64,000 nucleotides of DNA from Neelides folsomi. Taxonomy: Eukaryota; Arthropoda; Collembola; Neelipleona; Neelidae. Shown here one piece after another: positions 1 through 10,880 of the stretch. The notes under the pieces were generated by a model. That model saw only the letters and a list, made by a program, of their open reading frames with translations, was not told the origin of the DNA and searched no databases. The stretch lies in assembly GCA_034687125.1 (NCBI GenBank), contig JAQGBZ010000231.1:35180-99179 (forward strand). Reading direction: 5' to 3'. Position 1 is the first letter of the stretch. Every line of letters begins with the position of its first letter. Made by a program: the position numbers and the translations under genes.

Positions 1-497
1 TCTTCCTTCGTTGTAATTGAACCTTTGGGTCCAGCTGAATTTACGAAAATATCGTAGAAGTTACGTGGAGGTTCTGGATATCCATGAACAGTTGTGGCTC
101 TTGAAAATTGTTCATAAGAGATTCCTGCATAATATGATTAAAGTTAATATCCAATGATTTTAATTTTTAATTCTTAAATACAATAAAAATGTAATATTAC
201 CAAGACCCGGTGGTGGGTCAGATGATTTATTACAACAGTAATATAGATTTCCTCCTGGACAACTTTCTTTTCTACATTCCTCTAAATTAATAATTAGCGA
301 TATTTATGTTAGTTTTGGTGCAACTGAAAAAACGTTCAATAGTTCGTGCTAATTTTTAAATTACCTTTATTGTATTGGTCACATCCAACTACGGCCCAAT
401 CATTGGGTTGACAACCCGTCCACCAGCAATCAACATTGCATCTGGCAGCCGAATAGCCAACAAATGCTAAAACAAGCAAACAGATTTCTAACTTCAT
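1..497 (-). CDS. Secreted cysteine-rich GH19-like protein, 5' part of gene
   Basis: Three exons on the minus strand, cut by the left edge: 365-497, 201-281 and 1-124, all joined in phase 1. The start at 497 opens a signal peptide (MKLEICLLVLAFVGYSAARC). It is followed by a cysteine-rich segment containing CNVDCWWTGCQPNDWAVVGC and, in exon 2, ECRKESCPGGNLYYCC, perhaps a small carbohydrate-binding module. Exon 3 begins the next domain with GISYEQFSRATTVHGYP and later FVNSAGPKGSITTKE. That spacing (I-x-EQF-x-RA, G-Y-P, F-V, GPKG-I-T-x-KE) resembles the start of GH19 chitinase-like proteins in which the next residues are usually ELAMFLAQ. The catalytic part lies outside the window, so activity cannot be judged. 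Gene reality is well supported by three matching splice phases and the signal peptide; family assignment is tentative. A lysozyme-like or purely binding protein is also possible. Confidence 0.6.
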
Positions 498-1894
498 TGC
501 TAACCAATTAATGATTACATTGCAAGAATAAAACTAGCCTTTTATAGAAAATGATCATTATCATCCGAATCCTTCATTAACTGTTACATAATTACAATAA
601 TTATAATACTTTATTTAGTAAAATATTAATTCCAATTGGTCAATGATAATCATTTTAACATGAAGATAACAAGACAAGGATGATTGTTACTCTCAATGTT
701 TGAACCAAGTTTATCTTTGATAATTCAACTCATAGAGTGACAATTTAAAGTATTAATTGAATTAATCATATCCTCGCTTGGTAAAAGGTGTAATAAATTT
801 AATTGGCTTGTTATCCCATACTAATCTCTACCCAGTGCCAAAATTGTGCATACCTTATAGTCTACAAATTGCTCGTTTGAAGAATGATGAATATTTTTTT
901 GCGATTTAATTTCATCAATTATGAGAAGACATCGGATACAGGATGCTGGGAAATTACAAAAAAGTTGAAACATGATTATATTATGGGAGGTTAAGTAATT
1001 TTATTGAAGAGCTAGGCAAATGCTTTTAGCTTTTATACATAGCTTAGTTGTGTATTACGAAATTGATAATTAAGTATGATTTGATATGATTTTGAAGATG
1101 TCTGCGGAAAGATTTTTGCAGGACGCGGATGCAAAGAAAATGAATTTAAAAGCTTTTAAAAGAGAAAGATTTTACCTTAACAAGAAAGAGCTTTTGCACA
1201 ATAAATTGATTATCGAATCTCTTGGTCTTGGTCTTGGAAAATTGTTATTTATTACTATCTAGCTCTAAAGTATTTTCATATTACTAACCAACTATGAGCA
1301 TCTACCAGTATATTTGTACATACATAGTCTACATAGTTCATGGTATACCTGTGTTATGTAAATATGATAACTTCATAGTGTAAATTGTTTACCCGTTCTT
1401 AAAAGTTGTTGAAAAATTGTTGAGTATAAAGATAAGAAATTTTAAAGGCACTTGAATAAATATTGATCTATCAAAATGACTTTAAATTAATTGTCGGTTT
1501 TGTCTTTCAAAACTAATATACTTGACAAGTACTCAAATTCAATGATTGCAACATTACATGTTAAACTTTGCATCTAATTATTTAACTCCAATATATAATT
1601 AAATAAATATTGATAGATCCAAAGCTAAACTTTTGAAGCTACTCTAAATTTTCTTTGAGATGATATTATCGTTCATAACTTTGTTTATTTGTAAGAGTCT
1701 AATGTAATGGCCAATATTTATAAAGATACTCATGTAACATAATATGCTATTTAGATTTTAAAAGTACCTTTAATGATAATATGCTTAATGCTGAGTTAAT
1801 GCTTATAAATTATAAGTAAACTTAATAAATATGAATAGTAATGATTGCGATTAAATGATTACATTTGATGTGTTGTGATATGTGATGTAATTGT

Positions 1895-1978
1895 ACAGGG
1901 TGGGCCATAAGTATCTTTCTTTTTTAAATAAACAATCGTATAAAATATACCCTGTATAGTATAGTATCCCCACCCTGT
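1895..1978. repeat. Short MITE-like element, copy 1
   Basis: Begins ACAGGGTGGGCCATA and ends with the inverted counterpart (reverse complement ACAGGGTGGGGATAC), giving terminal inverted repeats of about 10 bases with scattered further matches. An internal ACCCTGTAT at about 1949-1957 may be an earlier end, giving a 63-base unit. The inner stretch TTTCTTTTTTAAATAAAC matches the element at 57,673-57,750 closely, so both probably belong to one family of non-coding terminal-inverted-repeat elements. No clear target-site duplication is visible. Confidence 0.55.
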
Positions 1979-2080
1979 ATAGTATAAAATATAAAAGTAA
2001 GTAATATGAAATGATTATGATAAATAAAAATGAATGGTAAACAAAGGTATTTACATTTTGTAATGCTCAAAGATATCCAA

Positions 2081-2086
2081 TTTATT
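2081..2086 (-). terminator. Probable poly(A) signal of vitellogenin
   Basis: AATAAA on the minus strand, about 240 bases downstream of the vitellogenin stop codon. It is the first canonical hexamer I find on that strand after the stop, and it gives a 3'UTR of ordinary length. Confidence 0.45.
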
Positions 2087-2326
2087 CAAAGAGTATAAGG
2101 GAAAAAAGAGAAAGTAGAAGAAAGAAAAGAAGACTAAAGAACTACGAAATTTTTTAAAATAAATAAAATCTCGTTGAATGAGGCTACAAGAATCGAATCA
2201 CAATGGGAGTTCTACAATAAATAGCTACATGGGAAAAGGGTTAATTTAAGCTCTCAGTTCAAACGAGTCCGTCGTCCTTAAGATATTCATTTGAGAGAAA
2301 GGTGAATAGTGGAAGGTAATGTGGCT

Positions 2327-5300
2327 TTAGACCTTTTCGCAAGATCTTGGAACTGGAACTGAGATCCAGCGGGTCTCGAGTTTCTGTTGGCGGGCCTCAT
2401 CCTCAACATTGACAAATTGTCCTTGGTTGACGAGGTTCTCGAGTCTCTGGGCTTCCTGTCCGCGTGGGAGACACTTGAACTCCATGGAGGTCTTCTTCTC
2501 TCCAGTTGGGCGGCACTCAGAGGATTCGCGGCACAAGTTCATCTTCTTGGTGGAGAAGCAAAGACGGTTGCGGCTCTTGGGGTCTTGCTTCACGAGCTGC
2601 ATCTTCTGCTCGCATTCCTTAGTGGACTCGCTGCTGTCGCTTTCCTGCTGGTAGCGGGAAAGGATGTTCTTGCGTGGCTCGTAACGGTGATTTCTCTGGT
2701 AGCGAGCATTGTCATCAAGGCACAATTTCTCTTCTTGCTTGATCTTCTTCTGGATGGTTTGGTCGATCTGGCAGTTCTGCTTCTTGGTTGGTCCTTGGAG
2801 AGCATAGCTGGCAGCGAACAAAGTTCCACTGCTGAGTGGGCAGTTCTTAGGGCTTCTCATGTCAGCGACCTGGAGGAGAAAAAAGAATATTTTCAATATG
2901 AAAGAATAGGAATTATTTTGGTGGATTTTAATTGTAATTAAGAATATTGATGGATTTTAATTATAATTAGAAATATTGATTATTTACCTTCTCTCCGTTG
3001 AAGTCTCCGCAAAGTCCGCAGGTACGGTTTCTGAATTCGTTTGAGGCGAAGACAATAACCTTATCTCCATCGGTGGCGACACGGAGCTTCTTCTCGATGA
3101 TCTGGACTCCTCCATTTGGCATCTTCTCGATACGGGTAACGTATCCCTTTCCGCTGAATTCTTCTGATGAGCGGGCGCTCTTCAATCTGCGTTGTCCGGC
3201 CTCGATTTCGAGGAAATGTGGGAGGGAAACATGCTGTCCGTTAACCTCAACTTGGTAATCGCGTCCTCCCTTGGGGGTGACGACGATCTTGACCTCTCCT
3301 GGCAAAATGACGATGACGCTCTTCTGCTTGCTGGCCATGTTGCGGACGAGAACGGCAGTTGGGCGACGTCCGGTGCAGTCCTTGGTCAACAAATGGACAC
3401 ATCCTTGGGCAACCTCGGGTCTGAATTTGTAGGTGACGTTGTCGTAGGTTGAGACGTATTGTCCCTGGAGGGTACACATGGCTGTAATAAAATTTATCAA
3501 ATTATTTAAAAAGACCAAAACATTAAAATTGAAATAATTAATTTCTCGTTATTGTGTAATTAAATTATTATGTTCTTACGTTCTGACATGCTCTTCAAAG
3601 TCCTGTCACGGATGTTGTTGAGGAGTGACTGGGTCAAAGTAAGGGGCATGATGCTGCGGACGAATCTTCCGGTCTTGACATTCTCGAACTTGAGGATGTT
3701 GTTGGGGCGGATGATGTTGAGGGTGACATATTCCTTGTTGGGGGTCATGTATCCGTCAATCTTGATCTTTCCTTGAGAGAGTGAAGCCTGGTGGGCATAA
3801 CGATCGTGGCTCATGTATGGGTAAAGGTAAGCCTTGACGAAGTCAACGACCATTCCGGTAACGTTCTTGGCGACAATTGGGAGCTTGGTGTGTTCAATGT
3901 TCAACTCGACTTGGTTGAGGGCGGCGGCCTGGTGTTCGGCAACACGGATGCAGATGGGGGAAACATCGAATCCCTTCTCTTCGTCCTTCTTGCAACGTTT
4001 GGCTTCTGGGGATTTCTCCTTGGCCCACATGGTCATCTTAGGTCCGCGCTTAAGTTGTCCGTCGAATCGGATGCTGTGTGGCATGCTCTTGCATGAACGT
4101 CCGAATTCAAGTTCTCCGTCAACCTTGACACGGAGATCTCCTGAGAGAAGGGTCTTACGGAGGACGACGAGAACGTGACGGTTGAATTTCTCTGGGGCAT
4201 CGTAGTGTCCGATGAAGTTGACACAAGCGTCTTGTTGTTCCTTCATGTTGCTGGGCTTAATGATGGCCTTGGCGAATTCAGAGAGGGATGATGGGAGTTG
4301 AGCAGCAGCCTCGTTGGCGGCATCTCCGGCAGCCACACGGATGAAGACCTTTGAGGGAACCTTCGTGACCTGGAGGTAGTACTGGACGGTGGATGGAGTC
4401 TGGAGAAGATCCTGAACTCCCTTCTGTTTCTCAGCTGAGAGAATAGCGTTCTTCTTTCCGAGGACAGCGAGAACGACGATTCTTCCGCCTATTTAAATAA
4501 ATTAATGATTAATTAAATAATACTTAGACATTTAACTAAGATTAAAATATTTAAGTAGCAACATTAATTGTGATCAAGATTAAATATTAGTATAAAACTT
4601 ACGGCTTGGGTGTTCTTGGGCCTCTTGTGAGGAATGCTTGGAAAGTCTGCGTGGGATCTTGTCCCTCTTGTTTGAGCTGAAGAGTCCTCCGGTTTGCTTC
4701 TCATCAGATTCGCTTGATTCTGAGGTGGAAGAGGATGATGAAGATGATGAAGATTGTTTGGAGTCTTCAATTGAGTCACGGGTTTCCTGGCGGAGACGAG
4801 CTTGGTTCTGTCCCTGCTTTCCGACGACGAAGAAAAGAGTGTTGGTTGGTGATTGGTCGAGGTCGAGGACGAGTTTCCTTTCGACGTGACGGATCGTGGG
4901 GGCTCCAACCCATCCAACGTTGAACCAGCAAGTTGGGGAGTGGAATCGTTGGAAGAATCGGGTCCATCCTGATGGTCCTTCATTCTCAATTCTGTATTCT
5001 GAGTCTTCCTTAAGGATGAACTTAAGTCCGAGCTTCTTGAGTCCGAATGATCGCTGGCGTTCAAGGGGCTTCTCAACAGCGTTGATGATGTTCATCTTTC
5101 CTCCCTTGGGGTGGATGACTGGGTAGAGCTCATCGGTGATGATGATGGTGTATGGCTTCTGGTGGTAGGTGACGATGTCGATCTTTCCGGAAGGATGTCC
5201 TTGGTCGAAGTGAGCTGGGGTGACAGCAACAGTCAAAAGACCGCGTTCAGTCTTGGTGGCGAGGATTCTCATTGGGGTTTCGATGACCAAGTGGCGTTGG

Positions 5301-8300
5301 ACTCCAGCTTGGTATTGCTTTCCGGTGAAGGGAACCTTAACCGCCAATTTTCCGTGAGTCTTCCAGGCATAAACTGGATGAAGATCAGCTTGGATCTGCA
5401 TATCTCCATTGCTCTTCTGGGAGTTGATCTTGATCGTTCCGCGGACGGAGACCATCAAAGGCATCCTGAAGTTGTAGACAACTGGGAGACCGAGAGCGGT
5501 GGGCATTGACATGGTGTGTTCAGCGAAGTGGAAGACCTTCTGGTAGTTGATGGGAAGTCCCTCTGATGAGCGGAGCTTGTTGAAAGCCTTTGACTTAAGC
5601 TGGGTAAGAATCTTTCCAATGGTTTCCTCATTGACTGAGAAGAATCGTTCCATTTCGTTGCGGATCTTGAAGTAAACATTTCCTTGGATTGGCTCTTCCT
5701 GTTCGCGGGATTCAATTCCGAGTTCCTTGCGGATGTAAGCGAGGTCTGGGTGTGATGGGAATTCAATTGGGCGACGCTTGCTCACGGTGTCCAAAACGTG
5801 GGTGATGATCTTGTGGATGGTGTGTCCGTGGACGTTGAATTCAAGTGGGTTGACTCCGATTCCTCCATTTCCGAACTGGTAGAAGTTCCTGAAGTAGATA
5901 TCGTTGGGGATACGTGAGTCCTTTGATCCGAAATATGCGAAGTGGGTGGCGTATCCGGTGCTGATCTCGTCGACAAAGTCGGCTCTGAACATGTTCCTTG
6001 ACTTGACCACTCCTGGAGCGATGGGCTTGGCGAGGGCGACGACATAACGGGCATTCTTCTGCATTCTCCAGTGGACTCCAGCAACTGGTCTCTTCTCGTT
6101 GGAGAGAGACTTAAGGGAGGAGTAGATGAAGGAGTGGACTTCCTGGGAAGACTCGAACCAAGTGGAGTAAGCCAATTGTTGCCAGATGGTCACATCGGCG
6201 GCGGTGGTGAAGAGAAGGAGGTTGATGGCGGCCATACGGACCTCTGGGTGTTCTCCTTTGTCAAGAGCGACTGAGACGAGGATTGGAAGAACCTTCTTTT
6301 CGATGAGTTCGTCGGTGAGGAGATCCTGAGTATCGCGGTCAATTCCGGTGATTTCCTCCTTTGGAACATTGAGAACATCGCGGGAGATGATGAGGTGCTT
6401 GAGGGCGAAGATGGCATTGGTCTTGACGTATGAGTCAACTGAGTTGTCGAGGATCTTCTGAACCATGGGGATCACACGTGGGTGTCCCATGTTTCCGAGG
6501 GCCTTAAGGTAGACGATGGTGAAGTGAGTTTGTCCCTCCTTCTCGGAGTCGAGGAAGGATTGGAGCTTCTGGAGGAAGAAGGGGAGGAACTCTTGTTCGA
6601 CGATCTTCTCGTCACAGAATTCTCCGTAGAGAGCAACTGGGAAGCGGGACATCTTGGTCCTGGCATTGATGCAAGCCTGGTAGAGGATGGTGGAGAAAGA
6701 AAGAATGGCGGTGGTGCGGGCCTGGGTGTGTTTCTTGACTTGTGGGTCTTGGATCAATTCCTACAATATTCAAAAAATTAAAAATTAATAAAATACTTTA
6801 TTAAAATTGTTTAATTAATAATTACATTAATTAGTTTAATAATGTGTTATTATTTTAATTATTAAATGTATTTTACTTACAAAGTACTTCTTGAGGTATT
6901 GGACAGTTGGAGTTCTGACGTACAATGGGAGGGTCATGATGACCTGAGCGGCGCGCTCTCCTCCGAGTTGTCCCTTCTTGAGGAGCTCAAAGAGGACCAT
7001 GTGATTGGGGTTGGTTCCAGCAATGGCAATGGTGTCAATGAAGATGTTGCGGGCGGTTTGGTCCTCATCATTCTTCTTCTGGGCAGCAATGTTGTTGTAG
7101 AGTCTGTAGATATCATCGTAGTCAAGACGGCGGAGGATCTTGGCGACGGTTGAGATCTTGGAAAGAGTCTCTGACTCGGCGAGGTCGGTGTCCTTGGAGG
7201 TGATGTCCTTGACGATTTCCTTCATGAGTTCCTGGACACGTTGGATCATACCGTCCTTCTTCAATGGTGAGATGAGGAAGGGGTTGAGTGGAGCTTCCTT
7301 CAAAGTTGGCTGTTGGTCGAAGGCGGGCTTTGACTCGCTTCTGGCAACTTGGGCTTTGAGGTTCTGAACATCTTCTTCGGATTCGGAGCTGCGTCCGGCC
7401 ATTTGCCATGGCTGTTGTTGCATCTCGGCGGAGTTGTAACGGCTTCTGCGGGTTTGGGTCTCTTCTGATGAAGCTGATCCGCGGTTACGGCGGGACTGCT
7501 TGAAGATGTTCTTGTGTTCCTGAGACTCTTGTGATCCGTATTTGCGGGAAGTGCGCTCCTCGCTGGAATGCTTTCCCCAACGTTTTTGTTGTCTTTCGGT
7601 GGATCGGGATGAATCTTCCTGTGAGTCGCGGTTACTGCGGGACTGCTTGAAGATGTTCTTGCGTTCCTGAGACTCTTGTGATCCGTATTTGCGGGAAGTG
7701 CGGTCCTCGCTGGAATGCTTTCCCCAACGTTTTTGTTGTCTTCTGGTGGATCGGGATGAATCTTCCTGTGAGTCGCGGTGTTTGCGCTGGTTGCGGGATT
7801 TCCATTGTTGTGAGTTGTTCTCTTCGCTGGATTCCTTTGATTCGGCACGGCGTCCGAAGAACCATGACTTGCTAAGTTTTCCCTCACGACGAGCGAGTTG
7901 CTCCTTGGGGGAGAATTCAAAGACGAGAGATTCGATCACCTTGGGGTTCTTGACTTGTTCTGGCTGACCTCCTTCCTTGACCTCAATGAGGGTGAAGTTC
8001 TGGACGGTTCCGACAAGAGTCTTTTGGGTCTCGCGGAGTCCGAAGTGGATCTGTTCCTCAGTCTCGATCTTAAGGACGGTGAAGTGTTGACGGCTGGTTC
8101 CGCAAGCCAAATAACGGGTAAGGGCAAAACGCTAAAACCAAAATTAATCAAAATTAATATTTAATTTATTATATTACAGAGAATTAAGATAAGTTAATGG
8201 TAAGTTAAATGTGAATTAATAATTAATTTAATGTGAATTAATGAGTTTGGATAGATTGGTTCCATTAACTTACGTTCCAGAGGTTTCCGCAAGTGTTGTC

Positions 8301-9808
8301 TCCTGGGCGGCAGTAAAGCTCTGATGGAGTCACGTAGGCGAGGACGGGCTTCTGTTGGCAGGTGGTGAAGTTGATGGTCTTGATGATCTCGTAGACTTGG
8401 TTTCCGTTCTCACAGAAGTGATCGAAGAACCTTGGCCATGGGAGTTCATTCATGTTTTCGGTGGAGTCCTCGTGTGAGTCGGAGTTTTGGCTCCTGGTCA
8501 ATTTCTTGTAGTATCTGTATGAGAGTGATGGCTTCTTCTTCTCGTAGCTGCGGTCCTCATCTGATTCAGAGCTGGATTTAACCTGGGATGGGGTCTTTGG
8601 CTTGGCAGCGGACTGGAGATGGTATGGTGGCTGTTCTGGTCCGTTTTGGGCAACGGTGTAGTAAGCCTCGCATTCTCCGTGGATGGTCTCTTCCATGGTC
8701 TCGTAGAAGAATCCGGAGAGCTCATCCTTGCGGACGGAGTTGTCGATCTGACGGTTGAGGTTTCCATTGAGAACAGCGTTGACTCCGGTCGTGTCCAAGT
8801 TGAGGACGGAGACTTGAGCTCGCTTGATGTTGATGGCCCACATGGGGAGATCTCCCTGGACGCGGATGTTCTTGACAACACCACTCTCATGTTCGACCTC
8901 AACGGGGCTCTCGAGGAATTCGAGAAGATTCTGGGGAATGTGAGCCTCTTGTTCTCCCTTGAGCACTCCATCCCTCCATCCTCCTTCCAATTCATCGTTG
9001 ACCTCAACGGCTTTGAATTCGACAGGCTGAAAAGGAATAGCAATTTTAGTATGAATTATACATTTGAGCCTAATTAAACAATTTAACTAAATTAAACATT
9101 TTAACCGAATTCAACAATTTAGCCAAATTAAACATTTTAGAATAATTACATAGTACATGAGTGAATTATATATTTTGGCAAAATTCAAAAAATAGGAAAA
9201 ATATATTGAATTTGAGGTAAAATGAGAAATGGTGAAAGTGTGTGGAGTGAAGAATGAAATGGGGCTGATTGATACAAGGAGAAAGTTAATGGAGAATTAA
9301 AAATGATTAATTACGTTCAAGTTAAGCCTGTTTGGTCCGACAACGGTGAGGATCATTTTGTACTTAAGATGGAGTCCGGCATATTGAGTGTTGATTTTGG
9401 AGATTCCGGACATAAGCCGTCCCTCCACCCTGTAGATGTATTGCTTCCCTACTTTCCATCCGTACGTTTCTGATTGAGCAGAGACGCATCCGACTGTAAA
9501 GAGAATAAAAGGATTTAAAATATGGAAATATATCGAGTTTGGAAATGGGAGTTAAATTATGAAGAAATTCGGAATATGAAAGTTGGATTAAAATTAAAAT
9601 TTTGAAATTGAATAATATGGGATTTGAAATGCAAATAGGAAAAATAAAATTAGGAGTGGAATTATGAAAAAAGACATTGGAGACTGAAAGTGGTTATGAA
9701 AAAAGAATGGAGATTTTGAATTTGGAAAAGAGAAATTTTGGATTGGGTTGAAATTGAAGAATACTTACTGAGAACGCAAAGAGCTGCGAAGACCGTAATT
9801 GCCCTCAT
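2327..9808 (-). CDS. Vg: Vitellogenin (yolk protein precursor)
   Basis: Large lipid-transfer yolk precursor, normally secreted and taken up by oocytes. Eight exons: 9769-9808, 9315-9493, 8274-9026, 6881-8131, 4603-6760, 3580-4488, 2988-3481, 2327-2869. Their sum is 6327 nt (2108 residues), in frame across all seven introns, and close to usual arthropod length. The start at 9808 gives a signal peptide (MRAITVFAALCVLIGCVSA). Residues about 20 onward (YGWKVGKQYIYRVEGRLMSGI region) begin the Vitellogenin_N lipoprotein domain, which runs through exons 3-5. A Ser/Arg/Gln-rich linker with a 49-residue tandem repeat lies near residues 440-538. A nine-serine run sits near residue 1410. Exon 7 (1764-1928) is a von Willebrand type D domain, from CTLQGQYVSTYDN to CGLCGDFNGE. 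The last exon is a cysteine-rich tail ending RSCEKV. The usual GLCG motif is present; the upstream DGxR motif appears as DGDK. Codons are strongly G/C-ending, unlike neighbouring genes, as expected for a very highly expressed protein. Confidence 0.97.
7481..7774 (-). repeat. Tandem 147-bp repeat inside vitellogenin exon 4
   Basis: Two adjacent copies (about 7481-7627 and 7628-7774) offset by exactly 147 bases, nearly identical. Each encodes 49 residues with the landmarks RDSQEDSSRST, QQKRWGKHSSE, RTSRKYGSQESQE and NIFKQSR. The length is a multiple of three, so the frame is kept. The few differences (for example STRR/STER, EDR/EER, ERK/EHK) suggest a recent duplication. It lies in the polyserine linker of the N-terminal region, which varies in length in arthropod vitellogenins. 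Confidence 0.9.
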
Positions 9809-10880
9809 GGTTGTTGAGGTTCAATCAGTCGGTTTCGAATGAATGAACCACACAAGTTGTTGAGCCCCGAGTGAGATGCGAATTTCAGTAAATCAAATGA
9901 TCTGACTGAAACTCGATTGAAGAACCACTGGAAAATCCTGACTATTTATACCAAAATTCTCCTCCACCTTCAAAGGTGGGGGATGATAAAAGTTCACGAT
10001 GTCCAAGTCCAGGACTCTCCGGTCCCTGTCCACTCATCATCTTTAACTCATTTAATGCAAAATCATCAGGCCCTTTGTAACTGTGTTTCAGCCCCAATCG
10101 ATTCGACCTCTCCTGATATCCAAAAGTTATCAATCGCCCTTTAATTTTCATCTTCATCCTCGTCTTACATAGACTTTCATTTTTTACAATTTCTGCAAAC
10201 CGGTGCACTATTTCCTACTTGCAGATAAATAAGATCGGCTCGTAATGAATAAGATATCCAACGAGGTATAAAAATACAAACTGCTAAACTTTGAATATAT
10301 GAAAATCACGTAATGGTATGATATGATTGTAGGTATTTAAATATTAAGTAATAAAGAAATTTAAGATAATGTAGGTACAATAAGGCTTTAATGGTAATAT
10401 TGGTAATTTACCTTATAGACTTAACATAATTAGCAATTCACATATCCATACCTGAATATAAATATGGTAAATGCGTATGATACACAATATGAGTGAATTA
10501 CCTATATGAATGATGTAACGTGTATGATCTTTTGTAAAAGTATCATGTATAGGAATGTAACAAGATGTAGCAGAAATATATATGAATTGGGGTAAAATAC
10601 AATTTTACATACATTTTATACGCAAGTAGAAGTTAAAAGCAGATGAAGCTTTAACTTTGCCTGTGTTGAGTAAGCGGGAACTCTTCGGCAACTTTTCTCA
10701 TTTTCTTCTCTCAATTTGCTTTGCTGGGTTTAAATAGAGTTTAATATAAAGTATAAAGGTTAAATTTAACTAACCAACTACATTACATTAAAGTCATTTG
10801 ATATTTAAGTAGCTTTAGGGTTCTCCTTTTCTATTGTTGAATTTATCGGGTATCGGCCCACCTCAATCTCAATTAGCAAA
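9809..10880. other. Divergent intergenic region, vitellogenin / Nup43
   Basis: Separates the divergent starts of vitellogenin (minus) and Nup43 (plus). The left 150 bases hold the vitellogenin 5'UTR and core promoter. The segment at about 9960-10,140 is less AT-rich and may be regulatory. The rest is AT-rich with no supportable gene. No TATA box stands out before Nup43, consistent with a housekeeping promoter. Confidence 0.6.
9913..9950 (-). promoter_or_regulatory. Vitellogenin core promoter (TATA + initiator)
   Basis: On the minus strand TATAAATA lies at 9950-9943. An arthropod-type initiator TCAATC lies at 9920-9915, with its A at 9918, 32 bases from the start of the TATA box, which is the expected spacing. 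A second initiator-like TCAGTC lies at 9909-9904 but is less well spaced. This predicts a 5'UTR of about 110 bases before the start codon at 9808. Confidence 0.6.

Larger units (their letters stand above)
498..2326. other. Intergenic region between GH19-like gene and vitellogenin
   Basis: AT-rich sequence with many stops in all frames and no supportable gene. It contains one short MITE-like element (1895-1978) and the probable vitellogenin 3'UTR at its right end. The part next to 497 should hold the promoter of the GH19-like gene, but I see no clear core element there. Confidence 0.6.

Noticed and set aside
2387-9077. Long open frames on the plus strand and in other minus frames across vitellogenin
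   Set aside because: They lie antisense or out of frame to well-supported vitellogenin exons and exist because its codons are strongly G/C-ending; no start, splice or family support.
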